In this document: in pieces, positions 6,061 through 13,989 of the stretch | How positions within the stretch are numbered: position 1 is the stretch's first letter | Layout: every line of letters begins with the position of its first letter | Assembly (NCBI GenBank): GCA_023426865.1 | Contig: JAEZBT010000478.1 | Location: 1 to 22,026 of the forward strand | Reading direction: 5' to 3' | From: Actinomycetes bacterium | Lineage (GTDB): Bacteria > Actinomycetota > Actinomycetes > Actinomycetales > Cellulomonadaceae | DNA length: 22,026 nucleotides | Notes under the pieces: model-generated | Database searches by the model: none | What the model was told of the DNA's origin: nothing | What the model saw: the letters and a program-made list of their open reading frames with translations, nothing else | Made by a program: the position numbers and the translations under genes

Positions 6061-7305
6061 GGTACACGCGCCGCGGCGGCTGGGGTCCCTCGTCACGTCC
6101 GGGCGATGCGGTCGTACCGACGGGCCCGCGCCGTCGCGGTCGTCCTCGTCGGGGTGGTGGCGCTCGGCGGCGGGCTCGTCGGCTTCACGATCCTGCGCTG
6201 GCGCAGCAACGTGACGACCCTGCCCTCGGTGGCGGACCTCGTGGCGGCGCCCACGCCGGCCGGGGGTGCGGCGCCCGTCGTGGGGCACGCCGTCGACGCG
6301 GACGACCCCATGGACGGCCGCGCCGTCACCCTCCTGGTGCTCGGGACCGACGACCGCTCCGGCGAGAACGCCGCGCTCGCCGGCGCGGATCCCGGTGGCG
6401 GCAGCGACACGGCGATGCTCGTGCACCTGTCGGCCGACCGGTCCCGGGTGGAGGTCGTCGCCATCCCGCGGGACACCAAGGCCGAGATCCCGGCGTGCCA
6501 CCTCGACCGCAACCCCGACGGGCCGATGTCGCGCGCCCGGACGGCGAAGTTCAACGAGGCGTTCGCCATCGGCTGGGCGACCGGCGACCCGGCGCTCGCC
6601 GCCGCGTGCACGATCTCCACCGTCCAGACGATGACCGGCCTCACCGTCGACGGCGTCGCCATCGTCGACATGGCGGGCTTCGTGGGCATGGTGGAGGCGA
6701 TCGGCGGAGTGCGGGTCTGCGTACCCGAGCCGCTCCATGATGCGCGCTACACGGGCCTCGACCTGCCGGCGGGCTGGGCCGACCTGGACGGTGTCACCGC
6801 GCTGCAGTACGTGCGTGCGCGGCACGTCGACGGCGGTGACGGGACCGACCCGGCGCGGATCGAGCGGCAGCACCTGTTCATGGGCGCCCTGGTGCGCAAG
6901 GTCATGTCGTCGGACGTGCTCGCGAGCCCCCTCGCCACAGGGCGCTTCCTCGACGCCGTGACGTCCTCGTTGACGGTCTCGGCCGAGCTCGCCGACCCGG
7001 GGACGATCCTGGGCCTGGCCTGGTCGCTGCGCGAGCTGGGGCCGACGGACCTCACCTTCATGACCGTTCCCTGGGCCTACGCCGACGGCGGACGGTACGT
7101 GGCGTGGACCGACGCCGCCGACGACGTGTGGGCGCGGCTCCTCACCGACGTCCCGCTGGCCGGCGGCCCCGTTCCGGCCGGTCCGGACAGCGCGGCGGCC
7201 GAGGGCGGCGGAGTTCCGGGCGCAGGAGACGGCGCAGCGTCGGCGCCCGTCAGCGGGGCGGCCCTGAGCACCGCCGAGGACCTCGGGGCTCCCGTCTGCG
7301 GGTGA
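6058..7305 (+). CDS. LytR-CpsA-Psr (LCP) family cell-wall glycopolymer ligase
   Basis: This is a 415-residue protein. A basic N-terminus precedes one TM helix (about 24-46), giving a type II membrane protein with its catalytic part outside. The LCP domain spans about 88-285: VTLLVLGTDDR, GGGSDTAMLVHL, VVAIPRDTKAEIP, KFNEAFAIG and the closing LQYVRARH with ARIERQH. The Asp/Arg residues in these blocks bind polyprenyl-pyrophosphate lipid and metal in known LCP proteins, which transfer glycopolymers from a lipid carrier to peptidoglycan. The C-terminal ~60 residues are a low-complexity Gly/Ala/Pro tail with no recognised domain. The start is supported by the -10 six bases upstream. No teichoic-acid or polysaccharide genes are adjacent. 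Confidence 0.92.
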   Translation: MGTRAAAAGVPRHVRAMRSYRRARAVAVVLVGVVALGGGLVGFTILRWRSNVTTLPSVADLVAAPTPAGGAAPVVGHAVDADDPMDGRAVTLLVLGTDDRSGENAALAGADPGGGSDTAMLVHLSADRSRVEVVAIPRDTKAEIPACHLDRNPDGPMSRARTAKFNEAFAIGWATGDPALAAACTISTVQTMTGLTVDGVAIVDMAGFVGMVEAIGGVRVCVPEPLHDARYTGLDLPAGWADLDGVTALQYVRARHVDGGDGTDPARIERQHLFMGALVRKVMSSDVLASPLATGRFLDAVTSSLTVSAELADPGTILGLAWSLRELGPTDLTFMTVPWAYADGGRYVAWTDAADDVWARLLTDVPLAGGPVPAGPDSAAAEGGGVPGAGDGAASAPVSGAALSTAEDLGAPVCG

Positions 7306-7374
7306 TGCAGATTTGACCCGGTCGAAGGCCGAGACGCGGACCGAAGTCCCTGGGCCGCCACGCGATGGCGTCCG

Positions 7375-7389
7375 TAGCGTCGGAGGGTG
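7375..7389 (+). promoter_or_regulatory. -10 hexamer for a leaderless M16-type mRNA
   Basis: TAGCGT (7375-7380) is followed by six bases and the GTG at 7387. The intervening CGGAGG is too close to the GTG to act as a normal ribosome binding site. The rest of the 81-bp gap (7306-7386) shows nothing else I can support. Confidence 0.6.
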
Positions 7390-8832
7390 GACACCCGATC
7401 GGGTGAGTTCGTCGAGACGGAGGTCTCCGGCATCCGGACGCTGCACCTGCCGGCGCCCGGCTGCACCCGCCTGACCCTGCACGTCGGCGCGGGCTGGGCG
7501 GACGAGTCCTTCGTCACCCGCGGGATGACCCACGCGATCGAGCACCTGGTCATGGGCTCGGCCGAGCCCGGTCGCCTGGAGAGCAACGCCTGCGTGACGC
7601 CGTTCCAGACCGCGTTCTGGGCGAACGGCCCCGCGGACCGGGTCGGTCCGTTCCTCACGCAGGTGGCCGCAGCGCTGCGCGAGCCGCCGCTGGACCGCCT
7701 CGACCGCGAGCGGCACGTCCTCGAGGCGGAGACCCGCGGGCACACCTACGGCGCGCACGAGGTGCTGCTGAAGTCGCGGTTCGGCAACGCCGGTCCCGGG
7801 CTCGGGATGTTTCCCGGCCTCGGCTCGCAGGGTCTCGAGCCCGACGTCGTCGCCCGGCACCACGCGCAGTGGTTCGTGTCCGGCAACGCGGTGCTGACCG
7901 TCGTCGGCCCGATGCCCGACGACCTCGACGTCAGCCTGCCGCCGGGCGAGGCGCCGTCGCGCACGTTCACCTCGTGGCGCGGTGGGCCTGCGTGGGACCG
8001 GGCGGACGTGGGCGACCCGTGTGCGTCCATCGAGGGCCACGACGCGCCGGCCGCCTCCCTGGCGATCCGGGCGACGGCCGGGGCGCTGGAGCGGCGGCTC
8101 CGGCACGAGCTGGGGATCGTCTACGGCGTCGTGCCGGACCTGATCCGGCTCCCCGGCTCGGGGCGCGTGGTCCTGCAGCTGACCACCCGCGCCGCGCCGC
8201 GTGCCGAGGCCCAGGTCGCGCACGCCCTCATCGAGGAGCTCGAGCACCGCGCGGAGGTCGGCGTGACGGCCGACGAGCTCGCCGAGGACCTCGCCTGGTC
8301 CGACGCGCTCGCCGACGACCTGGACACCGCCGCGAGCCACCTGCAGCTCCAGGCGGAGCGGCTGCTCGCCGGCCAGCCGGCCCTCCAGGTGGCCGACGCT
8401 CGGGCACGCGTCGCCGCCGTGACGCCCGAGGAGGTCACGACCCAGCTCCGCGAGTCCCTGCCGTCCGCGATGCTGCTCGTCCCGCGCGACTGCAAGGCGC
8501 CGCAGGGGCTCCCCCTCGTCCCGACGTGCGCCGCGGTCCCCGCGTTCACGACGCCGCGGCTGCGGCGCCGGCTGCGCTCCGGCCTGCCCGCCGGCGTCGA
8601 GCTGGGCTTCGCCCGCGACCTCGTGCAGTACCGCGACGAGGACGGCGACGTGCACGAGGTGCGCTTCGACGAGTGCGTCGGCGTGGGGGTGGCCGGGGGC
8701 GGGCGGCTGCTGTTCGGCCGCCGCGGGTGCTTCGTCTGGGTGGACCCCCGCGAGTTCCGCGGTGCGGAGGAGGTGGTACGGGCGATCGACGAGCACGTGC
8801 CCCCCTGCCTGCGGTTCACCCTCGCCGGATGA
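7387..8832 (+). CDS. M16-type (insulinase family) metallopeptidase-like protein with extra C-terminal domain
   Basis: This is a 481-residue protein. The inverted zinc motif HxxEH is present as H49-A-I-E52-H53. The probable third zinc ligand is E115 in RERHVLEAETRGHTYG, about 62 residues later, shorter than the ~76 typical of M16. A C-terminal M16-like half follows up to about residue 370 (RRLRHELGIVYGVVPDL resembles the R..r.kglaY block). Residues about 385-481 (VRFDECVGVGVAGGGRLLFG, then GCFVWVDPREF and HVPPCLRF) look like a small PH-like or YcxB-like beta domain not usual in M16 peptidases. No signal peptide or TM helix, so it is probably cytoplasmic. Peptidase activity is plausible but substrate is unknown. 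Confidence 0.75.
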   Translation: MDTRSGEFVETEVSGIRTLHLPAPGCTRLTLHVGAGWADESFVTRGMTHAIEHLVMGSAEPGRLESNACVTPFQTAFWANGPADRVGPFLTQVAAALREPPLDRLDRERHVLEAETRGHTYGAHEVLLKSRFGNAGPGLGMFPGLGSQGLEPDVVARHHAQWFVSGNAVLTVVGPMPDDLDVSLPPGEAPSRTFTSWRGGPAWDRADVGDPCASIEGHDAPAASLAIRATAGALERRLRHELGIVYGVVPDLIRLPGSGRVVLQLTTRAAPRAEAQVAHALIEELEHRAEVGVTADELAEDLAWSDALADDLDTAASHLQLQAERLLAGQPALQVADARARVAAVTPEEVTTQLRESLPSAMLLVPRDCKAPQGLPLVPTCAAVPAFTTPRLRRRLRSGLPAGVELGFARDLVQYRDEDGDVHEVRFDECVGVGVAGGGRLLFGRRGCFVWVDPREFRGAEEVVRAIDEHVPPCLRFTLAG

Positions 8833-8839
8833 GCGTCCG

Positions 8840-9553
8840 TCAGGCGGGGGTCGGGCGGGCGCCGAAGACCGCAGTGCCCACCCGAACGATCGTCGCCCCC
8901 TCGGCCACCGCGAGCTCGAGGTCCCTGCTCATGCCCATGGACAGCTCCCGCGTGTCGGGCAGGCTGGTGGCGACGGCGTCGCGCACCTGCCGCAGGTGGG
9001 CGTAGCCGGCCCGGACGGCTGCGGCGTCGGGGGAGTTGAGGCCGACCGTCATCAAGCCGGTCAGGTGCAGGCGGGGGAGTGCCGCGACCTGCGCGGCGAG
9101 GTCGGCGGCGGCCGCGGGCGCGACGCCGGACTTCGTGGCCTCGCCGGAGACGTTGACCTGCACCATCACGTCGAGGTCGCGGCCCAGGTCGGCGCAGCGC
9201 CGCGACAGGCGCTGGGCCAGGGGGAGAGTGTCGACGGACTCGACGCAGGAGACGAAGGGCCGCTCGGGGTGGACCACAGCCGTCACCTTGTTCGACTGCA
9301 GGTGCCCGATGACGTGGACCTCGGGGCGGAGGTCGGCCACCGCGCCTACGTGAGCGACGAGCTCCTGCACCCGGTTCTCGCCGATCAGGTCGGCGCCCGC
9401 GAGCACCGCCGCGCGGACGACGTCGGCGGGCAGGGTCTTGGTGGCGAGCAGCAGACGGACGTCGGACGGCGACCGGCCGGCGGCCTCCGCGGCGGCGGCG
9501 ACCCGGGCACGGACGGCGGCGATCCGCGCGGCGATCTCGGCGACCGTGGGCAC
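8840..9553 (-). CDS. YggS/PROSC-family pyridoxal phosphate homeostasis protein
   Basis: This is a 237-residue, alanine-racemase-like TIM-barrel protein without a second domain. The PLP lysine is K39 in VRLLLATKTLPADVVRAAV. Other family blocks are LIGENRVQELVAH, VHVIGHLQSNKV, VQVNVSGEATKSG, LTGLMTVG, LSMGMSRDLELAVAEGATIVR and VRVGTAVFG. Family members bind PLP and buffer free PLP rather than catalyse a metabolic step. I chose the GTG at 9553 because TATCGT (9565-9560, minus strand) lies exactly six bases upstream and the N-terminus (MPTVAEIAARIAAV) fits; longer frames would run into the divergent kinase gene. In many actinobacteria yggS sits in the ftsZ cluster; here it does not. Confidence 0.93.
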   Translation of the reverse strand: MPTVAEIAARIAAVRARVAAAAEAAGRSPSDVRLLLATKTLPADVVRAAVLAGADLIGENRVQELVAHVGAVADLRPEVHVIGHLQSNKVTAVVHPERPFVSCVESVDTLPLAQRLSRRCADLGRDLDVMVQVNVSGEATKSGVAPAAAADLAAQVAALPRLHLTGLMTVGLNSPDAAAVRAGYAHLRQVRDAVATSLPDTRELSMGMSRDLELAVAEGATIVRVGTAVFGARPTPA

Positions 9554-9559
9554 GCCGCG

Positions 9560-9565
9560 ACGATA
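9560..9565 (-). promoter_or_regulatory. -10 hexamer for leaderless yggS-type mRNA
   Basis: TATCGT on the minus strand is followed by six bases and the GTG at 9553. It lies back to back with the kinase promoter; only seven bases separate the two -10 elements. Confidence 0.65.
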
Positions 9566-9572
9566 TCCGTGC

Positions 9573-9578
9573 CAGGCT
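9573..9578 (+). promoter_or_regulatory. -10 hexamer for leaderless kinase mRNA
   Basis: CAGGCT is followed by six bases and the GTG at 9585. It matches the spacing of the other leaderless promoters here, though with C in place of the first T. Confidence 0.5.
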
Positions 9579-9584
9579 GCGGGC

Positions 9585-10226
9585 GTGGATCGCGCGGCGG
9601 TGCTGGACACCCTCGCCGACCGGATCGGCACCCTGCCGCGGCCGGCGCTGGTCGCCGTCGACGGCGTCGACGGCGCCGGCAAGACGGTTCTCGCCGACGA
9701 CCTCGCGGCGGAGCTGCGACGGCGCGGGGACCGTGTGGTCCGCGTGGGCATCGACGGCTTCCACCGCCCGCGGAGCGAGCGCTACGCGCGCGGGCGCACC
9801 TCCCCCGAGGGCTACTTCCTCGACTCCTTCGACCTCGAGGCGTTCGGCCGGTGCGTGGTCGAGCCGGTCCGCGCCGGCGACGGGGAGGTCCGCACGGCTG
9901 CCTTCGACCACAGGGCGGACGCCGCCGTACCGGGGGACCGGGTGGACGTGGCGGGCGCCGTCGTGCTGGTCGACGGGGTGTTCCTCCAGCGCGACGAGCT
10001 GCGCGACGCGTGGGACCTGGCCGTGTTCCTCCGCACGCCGTTCGAGGCGGCCTACGCCCGGATGGGTGCACGCGACGGCACGCCCGGCGACCCGGAGCAC
10101 CCGGCCAACCGGCGCTACCTCGAGGGCCAGCGGCTCTACCTGCGCACCGTCCGGCCCGAGGCGCGCGCGGACGTGGTCCTCGACGTGACCGACGTGACCG
10201 CGCCGGTCGTCGTCTCCGGCCTGTGA
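9585..10226 (+). CDS. Uridine-kinase-like P-loop NTPase
   Basis: This is a 213-residue protein. The Walker A motif is at 27-34 (GVDGAGKT), preceded by a beta strand (ALVAVD). Further uridine/cytidine-kinase-like features are RVGIDGFHRPR, SPEGYFLDSFDLEAF, a middle beta strand VVLVDGVFLQRDELRDAWDL and a lid-like Arg cluster (YARMGARDG). The likely reaction is ATP-dependent phosphorylation of a nucleoside or related small molecule; uridine kinase is the closest guess. The GTG at 9585 places the P-loop at the expected distance from the N-terminus and fits the leaderless promoter. The same frame stays open further upstream to 9438, but that part is antisense to the yggS-type gene and was left out. 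Confidence 0.85.
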   Translation: MDRAAVLDTLADRIGTLPRPALVAVDGVDGAGKTVLADDLAAELRRRGDRVVRVGIDGFHRPRSERYARGRTSPEGYFLDSFDLEAFGRCVVEPVRAGDGEVRTAAFDHRADAAVPGDRVDVAGAVVLVDGVFLQRDELRDAWDLAVFLRTPFEAAYARMGARDGTPGDPEHPANRRYLEGQRLYLRTVRPEARADVVLDVTDVTAPVVVSGL

Positions 10227-10228
10227 GG

Positions 10229-10720
10229 TCAGCCGCGGGCGATGTCGGCGACGGTCGCCCGCGTGAGCGCGATGAGGTCGGCGGGCGCGAGGCCGATGTC
10301 CATGCCGCGGCGGCCCCCTGAGACGTAGACGGTGTCGTAGAGCTCGGCCGTCTCGTCGACCACTGTCGGGCGGGCGCTCTTCTGCCCGAGCGGGGAGATG
10401 CCGCCGACGACGTACCCGGTCGCCCGCTCGGCGTCCCGCGGGTTCGCCATCGCGGCGCGCTTGCCCCCCACTGCTGCGGCGAGCGCCTTGAGGTCGAGCG
10501 TCGTCGTGACCGGCACGACCGCGACCGTGAGCGTGCCGTCCACCTCCGCCAGCAGCGTCTTGAAGACCTGCTCCGGGGCGAGGCCGAGTGCCTGGGCGGC
10601 CTCGAGGCCGTAACCGGCGGGCGTGCCCGGGTCGTGCTCGTAGGTGTGCACCGTGTGCGCGACGCCGGCGCGGGTCAGGGCGACGAGCGCCGGGGTGCCG
10701 GTCGGGGCGTGCTTGGCCAC
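10229..10720 (-). CDS. ybaK: Cys-tRNA(Pro)/Cys-tRNA(Cys) deacylase YbaK/EbsC
   Basis: This is a 163-residue single-domain editing protein. The conserved lysine is K54 in QVFKTLLAEVDG. Other family blocks are TVAVVPVTTTLDLKALAAAVGGKRAAMA, ATGYVVGGISPLGQK and VYVSGGRRGMDIGLAPADL. It hydrolyses cysteine mischarged on tRNA(Pro), acting in trans with prolyl-tRNA synthetase. The GTG start (10718-10720) is supported by TAGGCT (10732-10727, minus strand) six bases upstream. It converges with the kinase gene (2 bp between stops) and lies downstream of, and on the same strand as, the helicase gene, with a 32-bp gap that holds its own promoter. Confidence 0.95.
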   Translation of the reverse strand: MAKHAPTGTPALVALTRAGVAHTVHTYEHDPGTPAGYGLEAAQALGLAPEQVFKTLLAEVDGTLTVAVVPVTTTLDLKALAAAVGGKRAAMANPRDAERATGYVVGGISPLGQKSARPTVVDETAELYDTVYVSGGRRGMDIGLAPADLIALTRATVADIARG

Positions 10721-10726
10721 GCGCCG

Positions 10727-10732
10727 AGCCTA
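10727..10732 (-). promoter_or_regulatory. -10 hexamer for leaderless ybaK mRNA
   Basis: TAGGCT on the minus strand is followed by six bases (CGGCGC) and the GTG at 10720. It lies in the 32-bp gap after the helicase stop, so ybaK is probably transcribed independently. Confidence 0.65.
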
Positions 10733-10752
10733 CGAGGCGGGCGCGCCCGGCC

Positions 10753-13323
10753 TCAGAGGCGTCCGGCCGCCGTCACGACGAGGACCGCCTCGCCGGCCTC
10801 GTCGCTCGCCGCGAGGTCCACCTCGGCGTCGATGCGCCAGTCATGGTCGCCGGCCGGGTCGTCGAGGAGCTGCCGCACCGCCCAGCGACCCGCCCCGGGA
10901 GGCGTTCCGGGCGCGCCCTCGGTGATGAGCAGGAGGGCCGGGCCCCGGGCGTCGGGGCCCGTGCCGATGTCGTCGTGCTCGTCGAAGTACGGGTCGAGCG
11001 CGTCGTGCCAGCGGCCGGCGGTCCAGGCCCGCCCGTCCGGGTCGGCGTCGCCCAGCGCGCCGAGCCCGGCCCAGTCCTCGCGTGCCGCGAGCTGGACCCG
11101 CCGGAACAGCGCGTTGCGGACCATCACCCGGAACGCGCGCACGTTCCCCGTGAGCCGGGGCGGCGCCGCGTCGGGCGAGCGGTCGCCGCCGCCGGCCGCG
11201 ATGCCCTGCAGGCGTTCCCACTCGTCGACCAGGCTCGCGTCGACGCCGCGGACCACCTCGCCGAGCCACTCGACGACGTCCTCGAGGGCCTCGTCGCGGC
11301 GCTCCGGCGGGACGGTCTGCCGCAGCGCCCGGTAGGCGTCGGCGAGGTACCGCAGGAGGACGCCCTCAGCGCGCTCGAGCCCGAACTGGGAGACGTACTC
11401 GGTGAAGGTCGCGGCGCGCTCGACCATGTCGCGCACCACGGACTTCGGGGACGGCAGGTGGTCCGAGACCCACGGGTTCGTGCGCCGGTACACGGCGAAC
11501 GCGCCCTCGAGCGCCTCGGCCAGCGGCTTCGGGTAGGTCACGTCCTCGAGCGCGGCCATGCGCTCGTCGTAGTCGTAGCCCTCGGCCTTCATCGCGGCGA
11601 CCGCCTCGCCCCGGGCGCGCTTCTCCTGCGCCACGAGGACGGCGCGCGGGTCGTCGAGCGTCGACTCGATCACGGACACGACGTCGAGCGCGTACGACGG
11701 GTCGGCCGGGTCCAGCATGTCGAGCGCCGCGTAGGCGAAGGGCGACAGCGGCTGGTTCAGCGCGAACTCCTCCGGCAGCGCCATCGTCAGGCGCACGGTC
11801 CAGCGGCCGTCAGCCCGGCGGACCCGCTCGACGACGCCCGCCTCCCGCAGTGACCGGTACACGCGCACGGCCTGCCGCACGTGCCGGCCGCGCGCCGCGG
11901 GCGACTCGTGGTTGTCGGTGAGCAGCCGGGTCATCGCCTCGACGGGGTCGCCGGTGGGGCGCGCGAGCACGTTGAGCACCATCGCGTGGCTCACCGCGAA
12001 CTGCGAGGTCAGCGGCTCGGGCGGGGCGTCGCGCAGTCGCTCGAACGTGCTCTCGGTCCAGTTGACGTGGCCCGCGGGAGCGGACTTGCGGACGATCTTG
12101 CGGACCTTCTTCGGGTCGTCGCCCGCCCTGGCCAGGGCCCGGCGGTTCTCGATGACGTGCTCGGGTGCCATGACGACGACGTCGCCGGCCGTGTCGTACC
12201 CCGCGCGGCCCGCGCGTCCGGCGATCTGGTGGAACTCCCGTGCCGTGAGGTGCCGCATCCGGGTCCCGTCGTACTTGACGAGCGAGGTGAGGACGACGGT
12301 GCGGATGGGCACGTTGATCCCCACGCCGAGCGTGTCGGTGCCGCAGACGACGGTGAGCAGGCCGCGCTGGGTCAGGCGCTCCACGAGCCGGCGGTAGCGC
12401 GGCAGCATCCCGGCGTGGTGGACGCCCACCCCGTGGGACAACAGGCGGCGCAGGGTCTTGCCGAAGCCCGTGCCGAACCGGAATGCGGCGATCTCGGCGG
12501 CGATCGCATCCCGCGCCTCGCGCGTCGCGACGGGCGTCGAGGTCAGCGCCTGGGCCTGCTCGACGGCGTCGCGCTGGGTGAAGTGCACGAGGTAGACCGG
12601 GGCGCGCCCGTCGTGCACGAGGCGCTCGACGACCTCGTGCAGCGGGTCGACGGCGTAGGTGTACGTCAGCGGCACCGGCCGCTCCGTGCCCGTGACGGCG
12701 GCGACGTCGCGCCCCGTGCGCCGGCGGAGGTCCTCGACGAAGAACGTGACGTCGCCGAGCGTGGCGGACATGAGCAGGAACTGCGTGCCCGTCATCTCGA
12801 GCAGCGGGACCTGCCAGGCCCACCCGCGCTGCGGCTCGGCGTAGAAGTGGAACTCGTCCATGACCACGACGCCGATGTCGTCCGCCCCGGGGACGGCCGG
12901 GTCGTCGGGGTGGCCCGGGGGCAGGTCGCCGGTGCGCAGGGCGATGTTGGCGAGGATCTCGGCGGTGCAGCAGATGATCGGCGCCGTCGGGTTGACGGCG
13001 GAGTCGCCGGTCATCAGCCCGACGTTCTCGGCGCCGAAGATGCGCGCGAGCTCGAAGAACTTCTCGTTGACCAGCGCCTTGATCGGTGCGGTGTAGAAGC
13101 TGCGCGTGCCGCGCGCCAGCGCCGTCAGGTGCGCGGCCACGGCGACGAGGGACTTCCCGCTCCCCGTGGGGGTGGACAGGATGACGTGCGCGCCGCTGAC
13201 GAGCTCGACGACCGCCTCGTCCTGGGCGGGGTAGAGCTGGTAGCCCTCGCCGGCCGCCCACGTGACGAAGGCGTCGTAGAGGGCGTCGGGGTCCGGGGAC
13301 GGCGGGCGGAGCGTGGCGGTCAT
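10753..13323 (-). CDS. DExH-box superfamily 2 helicase, Ski2-like with DUF3516-type C-terminus
   Basis: This is an 856-residue helicase. RecA domain 1 has Walker A TPTGSGKS (51-58), APIKALVNEKF (motif Ia), DEFH (156-159, motif II) and LMSATL (motif III). RecA domain 2 has GVGVHHAGMLPRYR, CGTDTLGVGINVPIRTVV and QIAGRAGRAG (366-375, motif VI). About 450 further residues match the actinobacterial DUF3516 helicases and may handle RNA or DNA unwinding; substrate is unknown. I chose ATG at 13323 (MTATLRPP) because GAGGA (13336-13332) sits 8 bp upstream; the in-frame ATG at 13332 would leave no ribosome binding site. It is divergent from the PdxH-like gene across 30 bp. Confidence 0.94.
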   Translation of the reverse strand: MTATLRPPSPDPDALYDAFVTWAAGEGYQLYPAQDEAVVELVSGAHVILSTPTGSGKSLVAVAAHLTALARGTRSFYTAPIKALVNEKFFELARIFGAENVGLMTGDSAVNPTAPIICCTAEILANIALRTGDLPPGHPDDPAVPGADDIGVVVMDEFHFYAEPQRGWAWQVPLLEMTGTQFLLMSATLGDVTFFVEDLRRRTGRDVAAVTGTERPVPLTYTYAVDPLHEVVERLVHDGRAPVYLVHFTQRDAVEQAQALTSTPVATREARDAIAAEIAAFRFGTGFGKTLRRLLSHGVGVHHAGMLPRYRRLVERLTQRGLLTVVCGTDTLGVGINVPIRTVVLTSLVKYDGTRMRHLTAREFHQIAGRAGRAGYDTAGDVVVMAPEHVIENRRALARAGDDPKKVRKIVRKSAPAGHVNWTESTFERLRDAPPEPLTSQFAVSHAMVLNVLARPTGDPVEAMTRLLTDNHESPAARGRHVRQAVRVYRSLREAGVVERVRRADGRWTVRLTMALPEEFALNQPLSPFAYAALDMLDPADPSYALDVVSVIESTLDDPRAVLVAQEKRARGEAVAAMKAEGYDYDERMAALEDVTYPKPLAEALEGAFAVYRRTNPWVSDHLPSPKSVVRDMVERAATFTEYVSQFGLERAEGVLLRYLADAYRALRQTVPPERRDEALEDVVEWLGEVVRGVDASLVDEWERLQGIAAGGGDRSPDAAPPRLTGNVRAFRVMVRNALFRRVQLAAREDWAGLGALGDADPDGRAWTAGRWHDALDPYFDEHDDIGTGPDARGPALLLITEGAPGTPPGAGRWAVRQLLDDPAGDHDWRIDAEVDLAASDEAGEAVLVVTAAGRL

Positions 13324-13340
13324 CGCGGACATCCTCGCAG

Positions 13341-13356
13341 TAGTGTTCCCGCCGTG
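13341..13356 (+). promoter_or_regulatory. -10 hexamer for leaderless PdxH-like mRNA
   Basis: TAGTGT (13341-13346) is followed by seven bases and the GTG at 13354. It sits in the 30-bp gap shared with the divergent helicase gene. Confidence 0.6.
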
Positions 13357-13989
13357 ACGCTCCGCGAGACGCTTCGTGACCTGCCCGCCCTCGCGGGACC
13401 GCTCCCCGAGCTCGATGTGGCCCAGGCGTCCGGGGACCCCGTGGAGCAGTTCCTGCGGTGGTTCGCCGAGGCCGTCGCGGCAGGTGTTGCGGAGCCGCAC
13501 GCGATGACCCTGTCGACCGCGGGCCCGACGGCGCGCGTCCTGCTCTGCAAGGACGTCCGCGACGGTGCGTGGGAGTTCGCGACGGACGCCCGCAGCGCCA
13601 AGGCCCGGGCGATCGCGCGTGACGACGCCGTCGCCCTGACGTTCTGGTGGCAGCCGCTCGGACGCCAGGTGCGCATCACGGGGCGTGCCCGACCTGCCGG
13701 CCGGGACGTGAGCGCCGCCGACTTCCTGAGTCGCTCCACGGCCTCCCGCGCCGCGGCCCTCGCCACCCGGCACGGTGAGGCCGCCGCACCGGGCGAGGTC
13801 GCGGCGGCCTTCGACGCGGCGGAGCGCCGCCTCCACGAGGAACCGGACTTCGTGCTCGAGTCGTGGACGGTGTACCGGGTCGTGCCGAGCGAGGTGGAGT
13901 TCTGGCAGGGCCGCACCGACCGCGCCCACGTGCGCCTGGTGTACCGGCTCGCCGACGGGGGCTGGGAGCGGCAGGTGCTCTTCCCGTGA
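13354..13989 (+). CDS. Pyridoxamine 5'-phosphate oxidase (PdxH)-like flavoprotein
   Basis: This is a 211-residue split-barrel flavoprotein. FMN-binding blocks are PTARVLLCKDV, DARSAKARAIARDD and FWWQPLGRQVRITG. The C-terminal dimerisation part ends VYRVVPSEVEFWQGRTDRAH. The canonical PdxH reaction oxidises PNP or PMP to PLP with FMN and O2. Compared with PdxH the RLHDR substrate loop reads RAHVR and the final RL.P reads VLFP, so substrate preference may differ. The GTG at 13354 follows the leaderless -10 by seven bases; a longer frame to 11881 is antisense to the helicase and rejected. The stop overlaps the RNase HI start (GTGA), so the two are coupled. Confidence 0.85.
   Translation: MTLRETLRDLPALAGPLPELDVAQASGDPVEQFLRWFAEAVAAGVAEPHAMTLSTAGPTARVLLCKDVRDGAWEFATDARSAKARAIARDDAVALTFWWQPLGRQVRITGRARPAGRDVSAADFLSRSTASRAAALATRHGEAAAPGEVAAAFDAAERRLHEEPDFVLESWTVYRVVPSEVEFWQGRTDRAHVRLVYRLADGGWERQVLFP

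Noticed and set aside
6025..8796. 923-codon open frame on the minus strand
   Set aside because: It mirrors the LCP and M16-type genes in the frame that inherits their GC-rich third positions. The translation is low-complexity Arg/Gly/His and matches nothing.
11881..13353. Upstream extension of the PdxH-like frame by about 490 codons
   Set aside because: Antisense to the helicase gene and without family similarity. The GTG at 13354 with its -10 explains the start.
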